A DNA stretch of 7,418 nt from Saprospiraceae bacterium (GTDB lineage: Bacteria > Bacteroidota > Bacteroidia > Chitinophagales > Saprospiraceae), in contig JAGQXA010000317.1 in the NCBI GenBank assembly GCA_020436865.1, positions 1-7,418 of the forward strand, written 5' to 3'. The notes under the pieces were generated by a model. The model was not told the origin of the DNA. It worked only from the letters and a program-made list of their open reading frames with translations, and did no database searches. Below are positions 1 through 6,477 of the stretch, piece after piece. Every line of letters begins with the position of its first letter. The first letter of the stretch is position 1. Made by a program: the position numbers and the translations under genes.

Positions 1-32
1 CGAATCATTTTTCAACCAAAATCAAAGATGCC

Positions 33-749
33 ATGAAAACGATGGAAATCACCCGCACCCTTCTCCTCTTGTTATCGGTCGTTCTGATCAGCTTTTCGGC
101 CGATGCCCAGCAAGCTTCCGCAACGCCGCCGGTATTGGTCAAGGTAGAAAAAGTGTCTGCCGACCAGGTACTGGAAGTCCGGCTGGCCAACCTGCAGCAG
201 AAACAGACGGAGGTCCGACTGCAAGACATTGACGGCAAGACCTGGTGGTCGGAGAATATCTGGCGCCAGCACGGCTTTGCGAAGAAATACCGCCTGAACG
301 ATCTGCCTGCGGGCGTATATCTGCTGACGGTCTTTCATCCGCAAACGGAAGAAGCCCATGCGGTGGTCGTTCAGGAGAATACTTCGAGTCCAGCCGGCGT
401 CCAGACTTCGACGGCCTCCACCATCAAGTGGATCGCCCGGATCGAAGCCAGCGATGAGCAGCGCATCGGGGTACAGCTCGCCAACCTGCTGGAAGAACCC
501 GTTCTGCTGCGGATCAACAACCTGCGGGGCGGGGTGGTCCTGGAAGAAAAGATCGACGACTTGCACGCTTACGCCAAGATGTTCAATCTTCGGAAACTGG
601 CCGACGGCTCGTACTACCTGTATCTGGGCTCGCGAAAGTCGGTCATCATCCAGTACTTTGAGAAGGCCGACGGACGTTTGATCCTCGGCCGGCAGGAACG
701 ACTCGACCAACCGGTTCCCGGAAAGGTCGGAGAAATGGCAAGCCGTTAG
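33..749 (+). CDS. Exported protein with two tandem Ig-like repeats, function unknown
   Basis: A 238-residue protein I cannot assign to a named family. Residues 1-25 form a signal peptide: short charged start, a Leu/Val-rich core at about 10-20, and an A-D-A motif with likely cleavage before Gln26. The mature part holds two copies of a ~65-residue unit, residues 36-100 and 134-198. They align without gaps at an offset of 98, with about 19 of 65 positions identical by hand count. Both contain LANL, an A-K pair and a closing L-x-x-G-x-Y-x-L. Alternating hydrophobic residues suggest beta-sandwich (Ig/fibronectin-like) folds. There is no lipobox cysteine and no obvious type IX sorting tail, so it is probably periplasmic or surface-associated by another route. 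ATG 33 is preferred; an in-frame ATG at 42 would also leave a usable signal peptide. No Shine-Dalgarno sequence is present. The gene is closed by the terminator at 787-827, so it is probably not co-transcribed with the kinase gene downstream. Confidence 0.8.
   Translation: MKTMEITRTLLLLLSVVLISFSADAQQASATPPVLVKVEKVSADQVLEVRLANLQQKQTEVRLQDIDGKTWWSENIWRQHGFAKKYRLNDLPAGVYLLTVFHPQTEEAHAVVVQENTSSPAGVQTSTASTIKWIARIEASDEQRIGVQLANLLEEPVLLRINNLRGGVVLEEKIDDLHAYAKMFNLRKLADGSYYLYLGSRKSVIIQYFEKADGRLILGRQERLDQPVPGKVGEMASR
138..626 (+). repeat. Internal duplication encoding two Ig-like units
   Basis: Two coding units, 138-332 and 432-626, are 294 bases apart and encode matching 65-residue segments. Conserved positions include LANL (residues 51-54 and 149-152), A-K (83-84 and 181-182) and G-x-Y-x-L (94-98 and 192-196). 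The similarity is at the protein level and the nucleotide copies are clearly diverged, which points to an old duplication. The ~33-residue linker between the units is rich in Ser, Thr and Ala. Confidence 0.7.
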
Positions 750-786
750 GGCTGGCCAACGGTACGCGATCTTATGTTTCATATAT

Positions 787-827
787 AGCCAGGGTAGGTA
801 AGCGCCTGCCCGGCTTTTTCTCTTTTT
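787..827 (+). terminator. Intrinsic terminator between the repeat-protein gene and the kinase gene
   Basis: Left arm AGCC (787-790), one bulged A (791) and GGGTAGG (792-798). Six-base loop 799-804. Right arm CCTGCCC (805-811) and GGCT (812-815). That gives 11 pairs with one G-T wobble, followed by a T-rich tract to 827 interrupted by a single CTC. This is the standard form of a rho-independent terminator on the + strand. It ends only 26 bases before the kinase start at 854, so it may instead act as a leader attenuator for that gene. Confidence 0.75.
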
Positions 828-853
828 AAAGACTCACCCAATACACGAGCCAC

Positions 854-3800
854 ATGAACTCTCGTCTGCCCCTCCTTCCGATCCTGTTGCTACTTGGCCT
901 GCTGGCTGGTCTGCCGGCGCAATCGCAGGAGATCCGCACGGTTCGGGACCTCCGTTTCAAACACTTCCAAACGGAAGACGGCCTCGTGTCGTTGAGCATG
1001 ACGGCCTTCCTGCAAGATCGCAGCGGCCTGATCTGGTTGGGCACGGAAAACGGCGTTGTGCAATACGACGGCTTTCGCTTCCATCCGATCCAGGAAATGA
1101 GCGGCCGCAAGGTCACCGCTTTGTATGAAGACGAGGAAGGTCTGATCTGGATCGGAACCAAGAACAACGGACTCTACCGCTATGCCCCCGCTACTGCAGA
1201 TCTGCTGCGATTGCCGCTCGCGCTGACGATCTCGCTCGAGGCGCTCGAAAACCAGATCATCAGCATTGCAGCCGATGGGGCCGGAATATTGTGCGTCGGT
1301 ACAGCCGGTGGGCTGTTTCGGCTTTTTCCTCAACCGCCTTCTGCCGAACGTCCATACCGCATCGAACGATATCTGCCGCAAAAATTTCCCGCTGCCCTCT
1401 ATTACCTGGCCGATTCGCTGGAAAAGGTCGGCGCGCAGCTAGGGCAGCTCGTGGTCGGGCGGACCCGCGACCGCGAATTTGTATTCGACGTAGATAGCGA
1501 TGATCCGCTTTTCGTGCTCTCCTCCGGCATTAAGATGGCCAGTTTCCCGTCGGGTTTCTTTTACCGCGGCTGGATAGAAAATGCCGAGGGCAAGATCGTT
1601 TGGGACATGGCGGTGGAAAGGACCCTCCAAGGCGATTGCGTTTGGCCTAACGGCGCCTACCGGGTGCAGGGAGAAAGCTTGCGCCTACCGCGAGGACAAT
1701 ACCGGCTCCGGTATCAGATGGACCGGGCGATCGCCGATCTGGTGCCCCCGATCATGGGTCGTTTCCATGGCATTCGGGTTCTGCAAGCCGACGACCGCCT
1801 GGCCGCCCAGATCGAGCGGCACATGGCCGAAGCCCGGAAGAAGGCCACCATCCTCGAACAGCGCATCGACGTCGTTTATACCGATGAAACCGGTGTGACC
1901 TGGTTGGGGGGCGGGGGCGGACTGACCAAAATGTTCATTCCCGACCTAAGCGATCCGGAACGGGTGACCTTTGAGCAATTCCAACCCTTCCCCAAACGGC
2001 CGGGCAATATCAACAGCATCCATATCTATGCTATTTCCCCCAGTCGGAAGAAGGGCGGTCTTTGGATCGGAGGCGCCTCGCAGATCGAAGGCGGCACCGT
2101 TTGGGGCAAAATCTTTCTCGAACACTTTGATCCGGAAAGCGGACATTTCACCTCCTATAAGAATGGCTTGGAAACCGGGCGTTTTATCAACCAGATCTAC
2201 GAAGATCCGGAAGGGGGGCTCTGGTTGGGCACCGGCTGGGACAAGGGAGATTATTGGGATATCGGCGTGGGGACCTATGGCTTGTATCACCTGCAGGAAC
2301 CCTTGCTGGAAGAGGGCCAGGCCGGACGGGCAAACCTCGATTATTACAATCTTCAGCCCGGCAATTCCACCCGGGGGAATATCGGCGTGAATTTCATCGA
2401 GGCCGATGGCGTAGGATCGGTCTGGATCGGAACCACCATGAACGGCTTGTACCAATACGACCCCAACTTCAACTGGTTTAGTCATAAGCCCATCCTGAAC
2501 CCCTCGATCACCGACAACATTCAGGCTTTCTGTTATGTCGAAGACGCTCAGGGTGGGTTGTGGATCGGTACCCAGGGGCAAGGCTTGTTCAAGATCCAGC
2601 CCGACGGCACCGCCAGGCCGGTGCCGGGCGTGGGCGAGGAGATCAACGACCTGTTGCTCGATAGAAAGGGCCACATCTGGGTGGCGACGAGCAAGGGCGA
2701 ATTGATCCGCCTGGATCCGACTTCCCAACAGATCAGCCGGGTTTCCGTGCCGAGTCAAAGCAACCCTTTCCCGTTCATACAAAGCTTGAGCGACGGGGTG
2801 GTGTTCGACCTGGAGCCGGCTTCCGATGGGCAGTTTTTCGTCGCGTCGAGCCTGGGCATTTTTCTGTTCGATCCGCAGACAAGTACCTTCACGCAGAGCT
2901 ATTTCCGCCTATCGGGATCGCCGGTCGACAATTGGGACGGACTGCCCTCCTCTCTTTCCTGGGAACCTCCGAATGTGCTTTGGGTAGGCTTCCTGAAGAA
3001 CGTAGGGCTTTACCGGTCTGAATTCCGCTACGAGGGCGACCAGGTACAGATCGATGCCGAACGGGTCGGCGAATACTGCACGGTGGAAGACCTTTACCGC
3101 TCGGCCGACGGTACGCTGTGGGCGGCTACTCTCAGTGGCCTGGCGGAAATTTCCGGCCGCGAGCTCAAGGATTTCTATACATACCACGACGGTCTGTTGC
3201 ACAACGAGGTCTACTCGATCGCCGAAGATGATCGCGGCAATCTTTGGTTGACCAGCCCGAAAGGACTCTCGCGTTTCAATCCGAAGACCCGCGAGTTTCA
3301 GTCCCTGTCTCGCTTTGACGGTACGCTTCTGCCGCAGGTAATGCCGGGCAACATCCAACAATTGAAAGACGGCCGTATGATCTGCAGCAGCGAGGATGGC
3401 TACTGTCTTTTCGATCCGCACGAAGTGCGCACCACCAAAACCGTCCCGCAGATCGCGCTGACCGGATTGCGGATCTCCAACCAGGAGGTTGCCGTAAATC
3501 CGGATGGGCCCCTGCAACAAGCCCTGGCCTACACCTCTTCCTTGACCCTGAGCCACTACCAGAACGACCTGACCTTTGAGTTTGTCGGACTGAATTCGCC
3601 CCGGCCGGAAAAGATCCGGTACCGCTACCAATTGGTGGGCAACGACCCGCACTGGATCGATGCCGGCGCCGAACGCTCGGCCCGCTATACCAACCTGGCG
3701 CCGGGGCACTATACCCTGCGGGTACAAGCCAGCCAGGAAGGGGCAGACTGGAGCCAGGAAGCCACCTTGCAACTATGCATCCGGCCACCCTGGTGGGCCA

Positions 3801-5527
3801 CCTGGTGGGCCTTCGCCGGTTATGGCTTAGCGCTGGTCGGCATCCTCTACTTTCTGTACCGGATCCAGATGAACCGGCAATTGAGCCGGGCCGAATCCCG
3901 GCGGATCAAGGAATTGCACGATTTTCAGACGCGGGTCTATACCAACATCACTCATGAGTTCCGCACGCCCATCACGATCATTCTGGGCATGACCGGCCAG
4001 ATCCGGGAGAACCCGGAGCGCTGGTTCAACGACGGCCTGGAAATGATCGATCGCAACGGACAGAACCTCCTCCGGCTAGTCAACCAGATGCTCGACCTGT
4101 CCAAGCTGGAGTCCGGTAAGATGGACTTGCAGATGGTACAGTCCGACATCATCCATTTTCTGAAATACCTGGTAGAATCTTTTCACTCTTACGCTGAAAG
4201 CCGCGACGTGCAACTCCACTTCCTGGCCGACTGGGACGAATGGTACATGGACTACGACCCCGACAAGCTTCAGCAGATCCTCGGCAACCTGCTGTCGAAC
4301 GCGATCAAGTATACCCCGGCCGGCGGGCAGGTTTACGTCGACGTCCGTCAGCCCGACCGGGAAGCCTCGGATGCTTCCCAGCTGGTCATTCGCGTACGCG
4401 ACACGGGAGTTGGGATCCCGGAGGATCAGATCCCCCAGCTATTCGATCGTTTCTATCAGGTTCGGAAGAACGATCAGCCCCCGGCCGACGGCACGGGCAT
4501 CGGGCTCGCCATCACCATGGAATTGGTCAAACTGATGAAGGGCCGCGTGGAGGTCAAGAGCAAGGTCGGACGAGGTTCCGAATTCACGGTGGTACTGCCC
4601 GTCAACCGGAAGGCCCCGCGCAAGGCCCTGGAGGCGCCACCGGCACGACCACTGCGGCTATTGGAACCCGAGCCCCGGTCGAACCCGCCAGCGGTTTCCG
4701 ACCAACCTCCGAAGCTGCAGCCTTCTGCCGGCAGCGACGCCTCTTTGCCGCTCGTGCTGCTCATTGAAGATAATCCGGACGTCGTGCAGTACCTGCGCTC
4801 CTGCCTGCAGGATCAGTACCAGATCCAGGTGGCCACCAATGGACGGAGCGGGATCGAAAAAGGCCTCGAGCTGGTGCCCGATCTGATCGTTTCCGATGTG
4901 ATGATGCCGGAGAAGGACGGCTTCGAGGTTTGTCGCACGCTCAAGGCCGACAGCCGCACCAGCCACATTCCGATCGTACTGCTCACGGCAAAGGCCGACG
5001 TCGAATCCCGGCTCGAAGGGCTGGAAAAAGGCGCCGACGCCTACCTGCCCAAGCCTTTTCTGCAGGAAGAATTGCTCTTGCGCCTGCGCAAGCTGCTCGA
5101 ACTGCGGAAGAAACTCCAGCAACACTACCTGCAGATCGCCGGACTGGATCCCGGCGGATCCACCCCGCGCGACATTCCCGACCCCAGCTCCGTCGACGAC
5201 CACTTCGTCGAGGCGGTCCGGACCGTCGTGGAAGCGCATCTCGACGATTTCGACTTCACGGTGGAAGAACTGTGTCGGGAGGTTACCCTCAGCCATTCGC
5301 AGCTGCACCGGAAGTTATCGGCCCTGACCGGCCTTTCGGCCAACAAGTTCATCCGGTACATCCGCCTGAACAAGGCCAAGGAACTGCTCTGCCGGCCCGA
5401 ACTGACCGTAACGGCCGTGGCCTTCGACACCGGCTTCAACGATCCGAGCTACTTCGGCCGCATCTTTAAAAAAGAGTTCGGCCTGACGCCGATGGAGTGG
5501 CGCGAACAACACCTCACCGACGGCTAA
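854..5527 (+). CDS. Hybrid two-component sensor kinase/AraC-type response regulator (HTCS)
   Basis: A single 1557-residue protein carrying a whole phosphorelay. A signal peptide (about 1-24, A-Q-S before Gln25) leads into a periplasmic sensor of 14 readable propeller blades of the D-x-x-G-x-x-W-x-G-T type. These start near 45, 86, 135, 337, 388, 444, 511, 556, 597, 649, 700, 743, 785 and 833, fitting two seven-bladed propellers. A Y_Y_Y domain follows (about 904-977), then a Trp-rich membrane entry and one transmembrane helix (about 980-1003). Cytoplasmic part: HisKA with H-box His1034; HATPase with N-box Asn1145/Asn1149, DTGVGI at 1183-1188 and GTGIGL at 1213-1218; a Pro-rich linker (about 1252-1297); a receiver with Glu1305/Asp1306, phospho-acceptor Asp1348, Thr1378 and Lys1400; and an AraC-type DNA-binding domain (about 1448-1553). 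All catalytic residues I looked for are present, so it should be active. In Bacteroides such proteins typically switch on polysaccharide-use loci, but no such genes are visible here, so ligand and targets are unknown. The sensor also contains an extra domain (residues 160-335). No Shine-Dalgarno sequence precedes ATG 854. Confidence 0.95.
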   Translation: MNSRLPLLPILLLLGLLAGLPAQSQEIRTVRDLRFKHFQTEDGLVSLSMTAFLQDRSGLIWLGTENGVVQYDGFRFHPIQEMSGRKVTALYEDEEGLIWIGTKNNGLYRYAPATADLLRLPLALTISLEALENQIISIAADGAGILCVGTAGGLFRLFPQPPSAERPYRIERYLPQKFPAALYYLADSLEKVGAQLGQLVVGRTRDREFVFDVDSDDPLFVLSSGIKMASFPSGFFYRGWIENAEGKIVWDMAVERTLQGDCVWPNGAYRVQGESLRLPRGQYRLRYQMDRAIADLVPPIMGRFHGIRVLQADDRLAAQIERHMAEARKKATILEQRIDVVYTDETGVTWLGGGGGLTKMFIPDLSDPERVTFEQFQPFPKRPGNINSIHIYAISPSRKKGGLWIGGASQIEGGTVWGKIFLEHFDPESGHFTSYKNGLETGRFINQIYEDPEGGLWLGTGWDKGDYWDIGVGTYGLYHLQEPLLEEGQAGRANLDYYNLQPGNSTRGNIGVNFIEADGVGSVWIGTTMNGLYQYDPNFNWFSHKPILNPSITDNIQAFCYVEDAQGGLWIGTQGQGLFKIQPDGTARPVPGVGEEINDLLLDRKGHIWVATSKGELIRLDPTSQQISRVSVPSQSNPFPFIQSLSDGVVFDLEPASDGQFFVASSLGIFLFDPQTSTFTQSYFRLSGSPVDNWDGLPSSLSWEPPNVLWVGFLKNVGLYRSEFRYEGDQVQIDAERVGEYCTVEDLYRSADGTLWAATLSGLAEISGRELKDFYTYHDGLLHNEVYSIAEDDRGNLWLTSPKGLSRFNPKTREFQSLSRFDGTLLPQVMPGNIQQLKDGRMICSSEDGYCLFDPHEVRTTKTVPQIALTGLRISNQEVAVNPDGPLQQALAYTSSLTLSHYQNDLTFEFVGLNSPRPEKIRYRYQLVGNDPHWIDAGAERSARYTNLAPGHYTLRVQASQEGADWSQEATLQLCIRPPWWATWWAFAGYGLALVGILYFLYRIQMNRQLSRAESRRIKELHDFQTRVYTNITHEFRTPITIILGMTGQIRENPERWFNDGLEMIDRNGQNLLRLVNQMLDLSKLESGKMDLQMVQSDIIHFLKYLVESFHSYAESRDVQLHFLADWDEWYMDYDPDKLQQILGNLLSNAIKYTPAGGQVYVDVRQPDREASDASQLVIRVRDTGVGIPEDQIPQLFDRFYQVRKNDQPPADGTGIGLAITMELVKLMKGRVEVKSKVGRGSEFTVVLPVNRKAPRKALEAPPARPLRLLEPEPRSNPPAVSDQPPKLQPSAGSDASLPLVLLIEDNPDVVQYLRSCLQDQYQIQVATNGRSGIEKGLELVPDLIVSDVMMPEKDGFEVCRTLKADSRTSHIPIVLLTAKADVESRLEGLEKGADAYLPKPFLQEELLLRLRKLLELRKKLQQHYLQIAGLDPGGSTPRDIPDPSSVDDHFVEAVRTVVEAHLDDFDFTVEELCREVTLSHSQLHRKLSALTGLSANKFIRYIRLNKAKELLCRPELTVTAVAFDTGFNDPSYFGRIFKKEFGLTPMEWREQHLTDG
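1331..1858 (+). other. Unassigned domain inserted between propeller blades 3 and 4 of the kinase sensor
   Basis: Residues 160-335 of the hybrid kinase carry no propeller motif, although blades sit directly before (135-159) and after (337-364). The segment starts with a Pro-rich stretch. Residues about 198-310 look beta-rich, with alternating hydrophobic and aromatic residues: REFVFDVDSDDPLFVL at 207-222, a G-W-I-x-N-A-x-G-K-I-V-W strand near 239-250, and L-P-R-G-Q-Y-R-L-R-Y at 278-287. It ends in a charged, probably helical stretch (about 311-336) that returns to blade 4. The beta part could be a small sandwich or carbohydrate-binding-like fold, but I do not recognise it. It would lie in the periplasm. 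Confidence 0.55.
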
Positions 5528-5529
5528 CC

Positions 5530-5576
5530 AGTGATCGGATGACTAAGCGATCGGATCGCTTAGTCATCCGATCACT
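5530..5576. repeat. Perfect 23-bp inverted repeat just after the kinase stop codon
   Basis: Arms 5530-5552 and 5554-5576 are exact reverse complements around a single G at 5553. As RNA this folds into a roughly 22-bp hairpin with a three-base loop. It begins three bases after the TAA of the kinase gene. The 8-mer GATCGGAT occurs twice on the + strand, at 5533-5540 and 5549-5556, so the arm has an internal 16-base periodicity. The following sequence is AT-rich (TTAATTCGAAAATTTT) but has no clean T-run. The likeliest role is 3'-end formation or mRNA stabilisation for the kinase transcript. A protein-binding palindrome or a dispersed repeat copy is also possible. Confidence 0.85.
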
Positions 5577-5593
5577 TAATTCGAAAATTTTCG

Positions 5594-5624
5594 GGACCTG
5601 TGCAATGACAGTTCCTCCGTTTTT
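5594..5624 (+). terminator. Weak hairpin plus T-run, possible secondary terminator
   Basis: GGA-C-CTGT (5594-5601) pairs with ACAG-T-TCC (5608-5615), with one C-T mismatch and a six-base loop. Four bases later comes a run of five T (5620-5624). Together with the larger inverted repeat upstream it could form a tandem terminator for the kinase transcript. The stem is short and interrupted, so this is tentative. Confidence 0.3.
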
Positions 5625-5721
5625 CGGACGTTCAGTTTTGCTATGATATTTGTGGATTTGCAAAATAGGTTTTGATAATCAGATGCTTATGTGCTCTTCA
5701 CTTTAACTATCCTTTTCAATA

Positions 5722-5737
5722 TTACCCAAACGGGTAA
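5722..5737. promoter_or_regulatory. TetR-type operator, copy 1 (distal, upstream of tetR)
   Basis: TTACCCAAACGGGTAA: six-base arms TTACCC and GGGTAA around AAAC. It lies 76 bases before the tetR start and 71 bases from copy 2, roughly 6.8 helical turns. The same element recurs at 5793-5808 and 6449-6464, always in non-coding DNA of this regulator/efflux unit. This is the usual pattern of a site bound by the local TetR-family repressor. Binding is inferred. Confidence 0.75.
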
Positions 5738-5792
5738 AAATTATTCCAAAAAATTTGACTTTCCCCCAGGAAGTTTGCACCTTGCATCAAAA

Positions 5793-5808
5793 TTACCCAA
5801 ATGGGTAA
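5793..5808. promoter_or_regulatory. TetR-type operator, copy 2 (adjacent to the tetR start)
   Basis: TTACCCAAATGGGTAA: arms TTACCC and GGGTAA around AAAT, differing from copy 1 at one base. It ends five bases before ATG 5814, so a bound dimer would cover the start-proximal promoter or leader of tetR. That fits autorepression. A partial -7-like box (GAAGTTTG, 5770-5777) lies just upstream. Confidence 0.8.
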
Positions 5809-5813
5809 ATCAC

Positions 5814-6431
5814 ATGAAAGAAGCAAGCACGGAAATACAGATCCTGGAAGCGGCGCGGCAAGTGTTCACCCAAAAGGGGTTCGCCGCAGCGCGGATGCAG
5901 GAGATCGCCGACCGGGCATCGATCAACAAGGGACTGCTGCACTACTACTTCCGCAGCAAGGAAAAGCTCTTTCTGGCCGTTTTCGAGGAGGCCTTTCAGC
6001 GCGTCACTCACCGCATCAACGAGATATTCGAGGCCGATCTGCCATTATTCGAAAAGATCGAAGCCTTCGTGCATAACTACCTCGACACGATCATCGAAAA
6101 CCCCTACCTGCCGGGCTTCGTCGTGAGCGAACTGAACCGCAACCCGACCCAGTTCCTGCATACGCTCTTTGCCAAACGGCAAAAGCCGAACCCGACGAAA
6201 CTGATGCTGCAGATCCAACAGGAAGTCGAGCGAGGCCGTATCCGCCCCATCCATCCGGTCAACCTGGTGCTCAATATCCTCTCGATGTGCATTTTTCCCT
6301 TTGTGGCCCGGCCGCTCTTTCAGTCGATCACCGAGATGGACGATGCGACCTACTTTCAACTCATGAAGATGCGCAAGAAGGATATCACCGAGTTCGTACT
6401 GAATGCGATCCGCCTCCCGGAAACCAACTGA
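5814..6431 (+). CDS. TetR/AcrR-family transcriptional repressor
   Basis: A 205-residue protein, normal length for the family. The N-terminal DNA-binding domain spans about residues 6-52: helix 1 with ILEAARQVFTQKGF (10-23), then the helix-turn-helix at about 28-46 (MQEIADRASINKGLLHYYF) and the typical F-x-S-K-E-x-L-F close (46-53). The rest is a helical ligand-binding and dimer domain with no assignable ligand pocket. ATG 5814 is chosen because the domain begins at once. The frame stays open upstream to a GTG at 5691, but that extension would translate both operators and resembles no TetR N-terminus. Two operator palindromes precede the gene and a third lies before the TolC-like gene 46 bases downstream, so it probably represses itself and an efflux operon until a toxic or lipophilic ligand binds. 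No Shine-Dalgarno sequence. The family is certain; the ligand is unknown. Confidence 0.93.
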   Translation: MKEASTEIQILEAARQVFTQKGFAAARMQEIADRASINKGLLHYYFRSKEKLFLAVFEEAFQRVTHRINEIFEADLPLFEKIEAFVHNYLDTIIENPYLPGFVVSELNRNPTQFLHTLFAKRQKPNPTKLMLQIQQEVERGRIRPIHPVNLVLNILSMCIFPFVARPLFQSITEMDDATYFQLMKMRKKDITEFVLNAIRLPETN

Positions 6432-6448
6432 TTTTTTTTGTTCACGAT

Positions 6449-6464
6449 TTACCCAAATGGTTAA
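6449..6464. promoter_or_regulatory. TetR-type operator, copy 3 (upstream of the TolC-like gene)
   Basis: TTACCCAAATGGTTAA: matches copy 2 except for one base in the right arm (GGTTAA for GGGTAA). It fills the middle of the 46-base gap between tetR and the efflux gene. A possible promoter, TTTG (6437-6440) then 21 bases then the poor -7 match TAAAATGG (6462-6469), would place the operator in the spacer, where a bound repressor would block polymerase. That promoter would give an almost leaderless message and is speculative. The imperfect arm predicts weaker binding than at the tetR sites. Confidence 0.7.
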
Positions 6465-6477
6465 AATGGCACTCGCT

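Larger units (their letters stand above)
5528..5813. other. Intergenic region between the kinase gene and tetR
   Basis: 286 bases without a credible gene. In order it holds the large inverted repeat (5530-5576), a 12-base palindrome CGAAAATTTTCG (5582-5593), a weaker hairpin with a T-run (5594-5624) and two TetR-type operator palindromes (5722-5737, 5793-5808). Base composition is clearly richer in A and T than the flanking genes, as expected for a promoter region. I found no full match to the Bacteroidota promoter pattern (TTTG, about 20 bases, TAnnTTTG). The nearest are partial -7-like boxes, TAGGTTTT at 5666-5673 and GAAGTTTG at 5770-5777, neither with a well-spaced upstream TTTG. Confidence 0.7.

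Noticed and set aside
28..30. ATG at 28 as an alternative start of the first gene
   Set aside because: It is out of frame with the repeat protein. ATG 33 gives a proper signal peptide.
72..782. Open frame on the - strand opposite the repeat-protein gene
   Set aside because: The + strand frame has a signal peptide and an internal duplication that only make sense in that frame. The opposite product shows no recognisable signal or motif.
1906..1917. G6 and G5 tracts separated by one C inside the kinase gene, as a possible slippage (phase-variation) site or G-quadruplex
   Set aside because: The frame continues intact as a Gly-rich loop in a propeller blade (L-G-G-G-G-G-L), the tracts are short, and two tracts are not enough for a quadruplex.
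1946..2782. Long open frame on the - strand
   Set aside because: It lies entirely within the kinase gene, whose domains are unambiguous. GC-rich coding DNA commonly leaves open frames on the opposite strand. Similar frames at 2909-3772 and 4658-5308 were rejected for the same reason.
5691..5813. N-terminal extension of the TetR gene to a GTG at 5691
   Set aside because: The extra 41 residues do not resemble a TetR N-terminus and would translate both operator palindromes. ATG 5814 places the DNA-binding domain at the expected position.
6409..6439. Small TCCG/CGGA stem before a run of eight T as a terminator of tetR
   Set aside because: The stem is only four pairs, lies inside the coding sequence and is ten bases from the T-run, which is too far for an intrinsic terminator.
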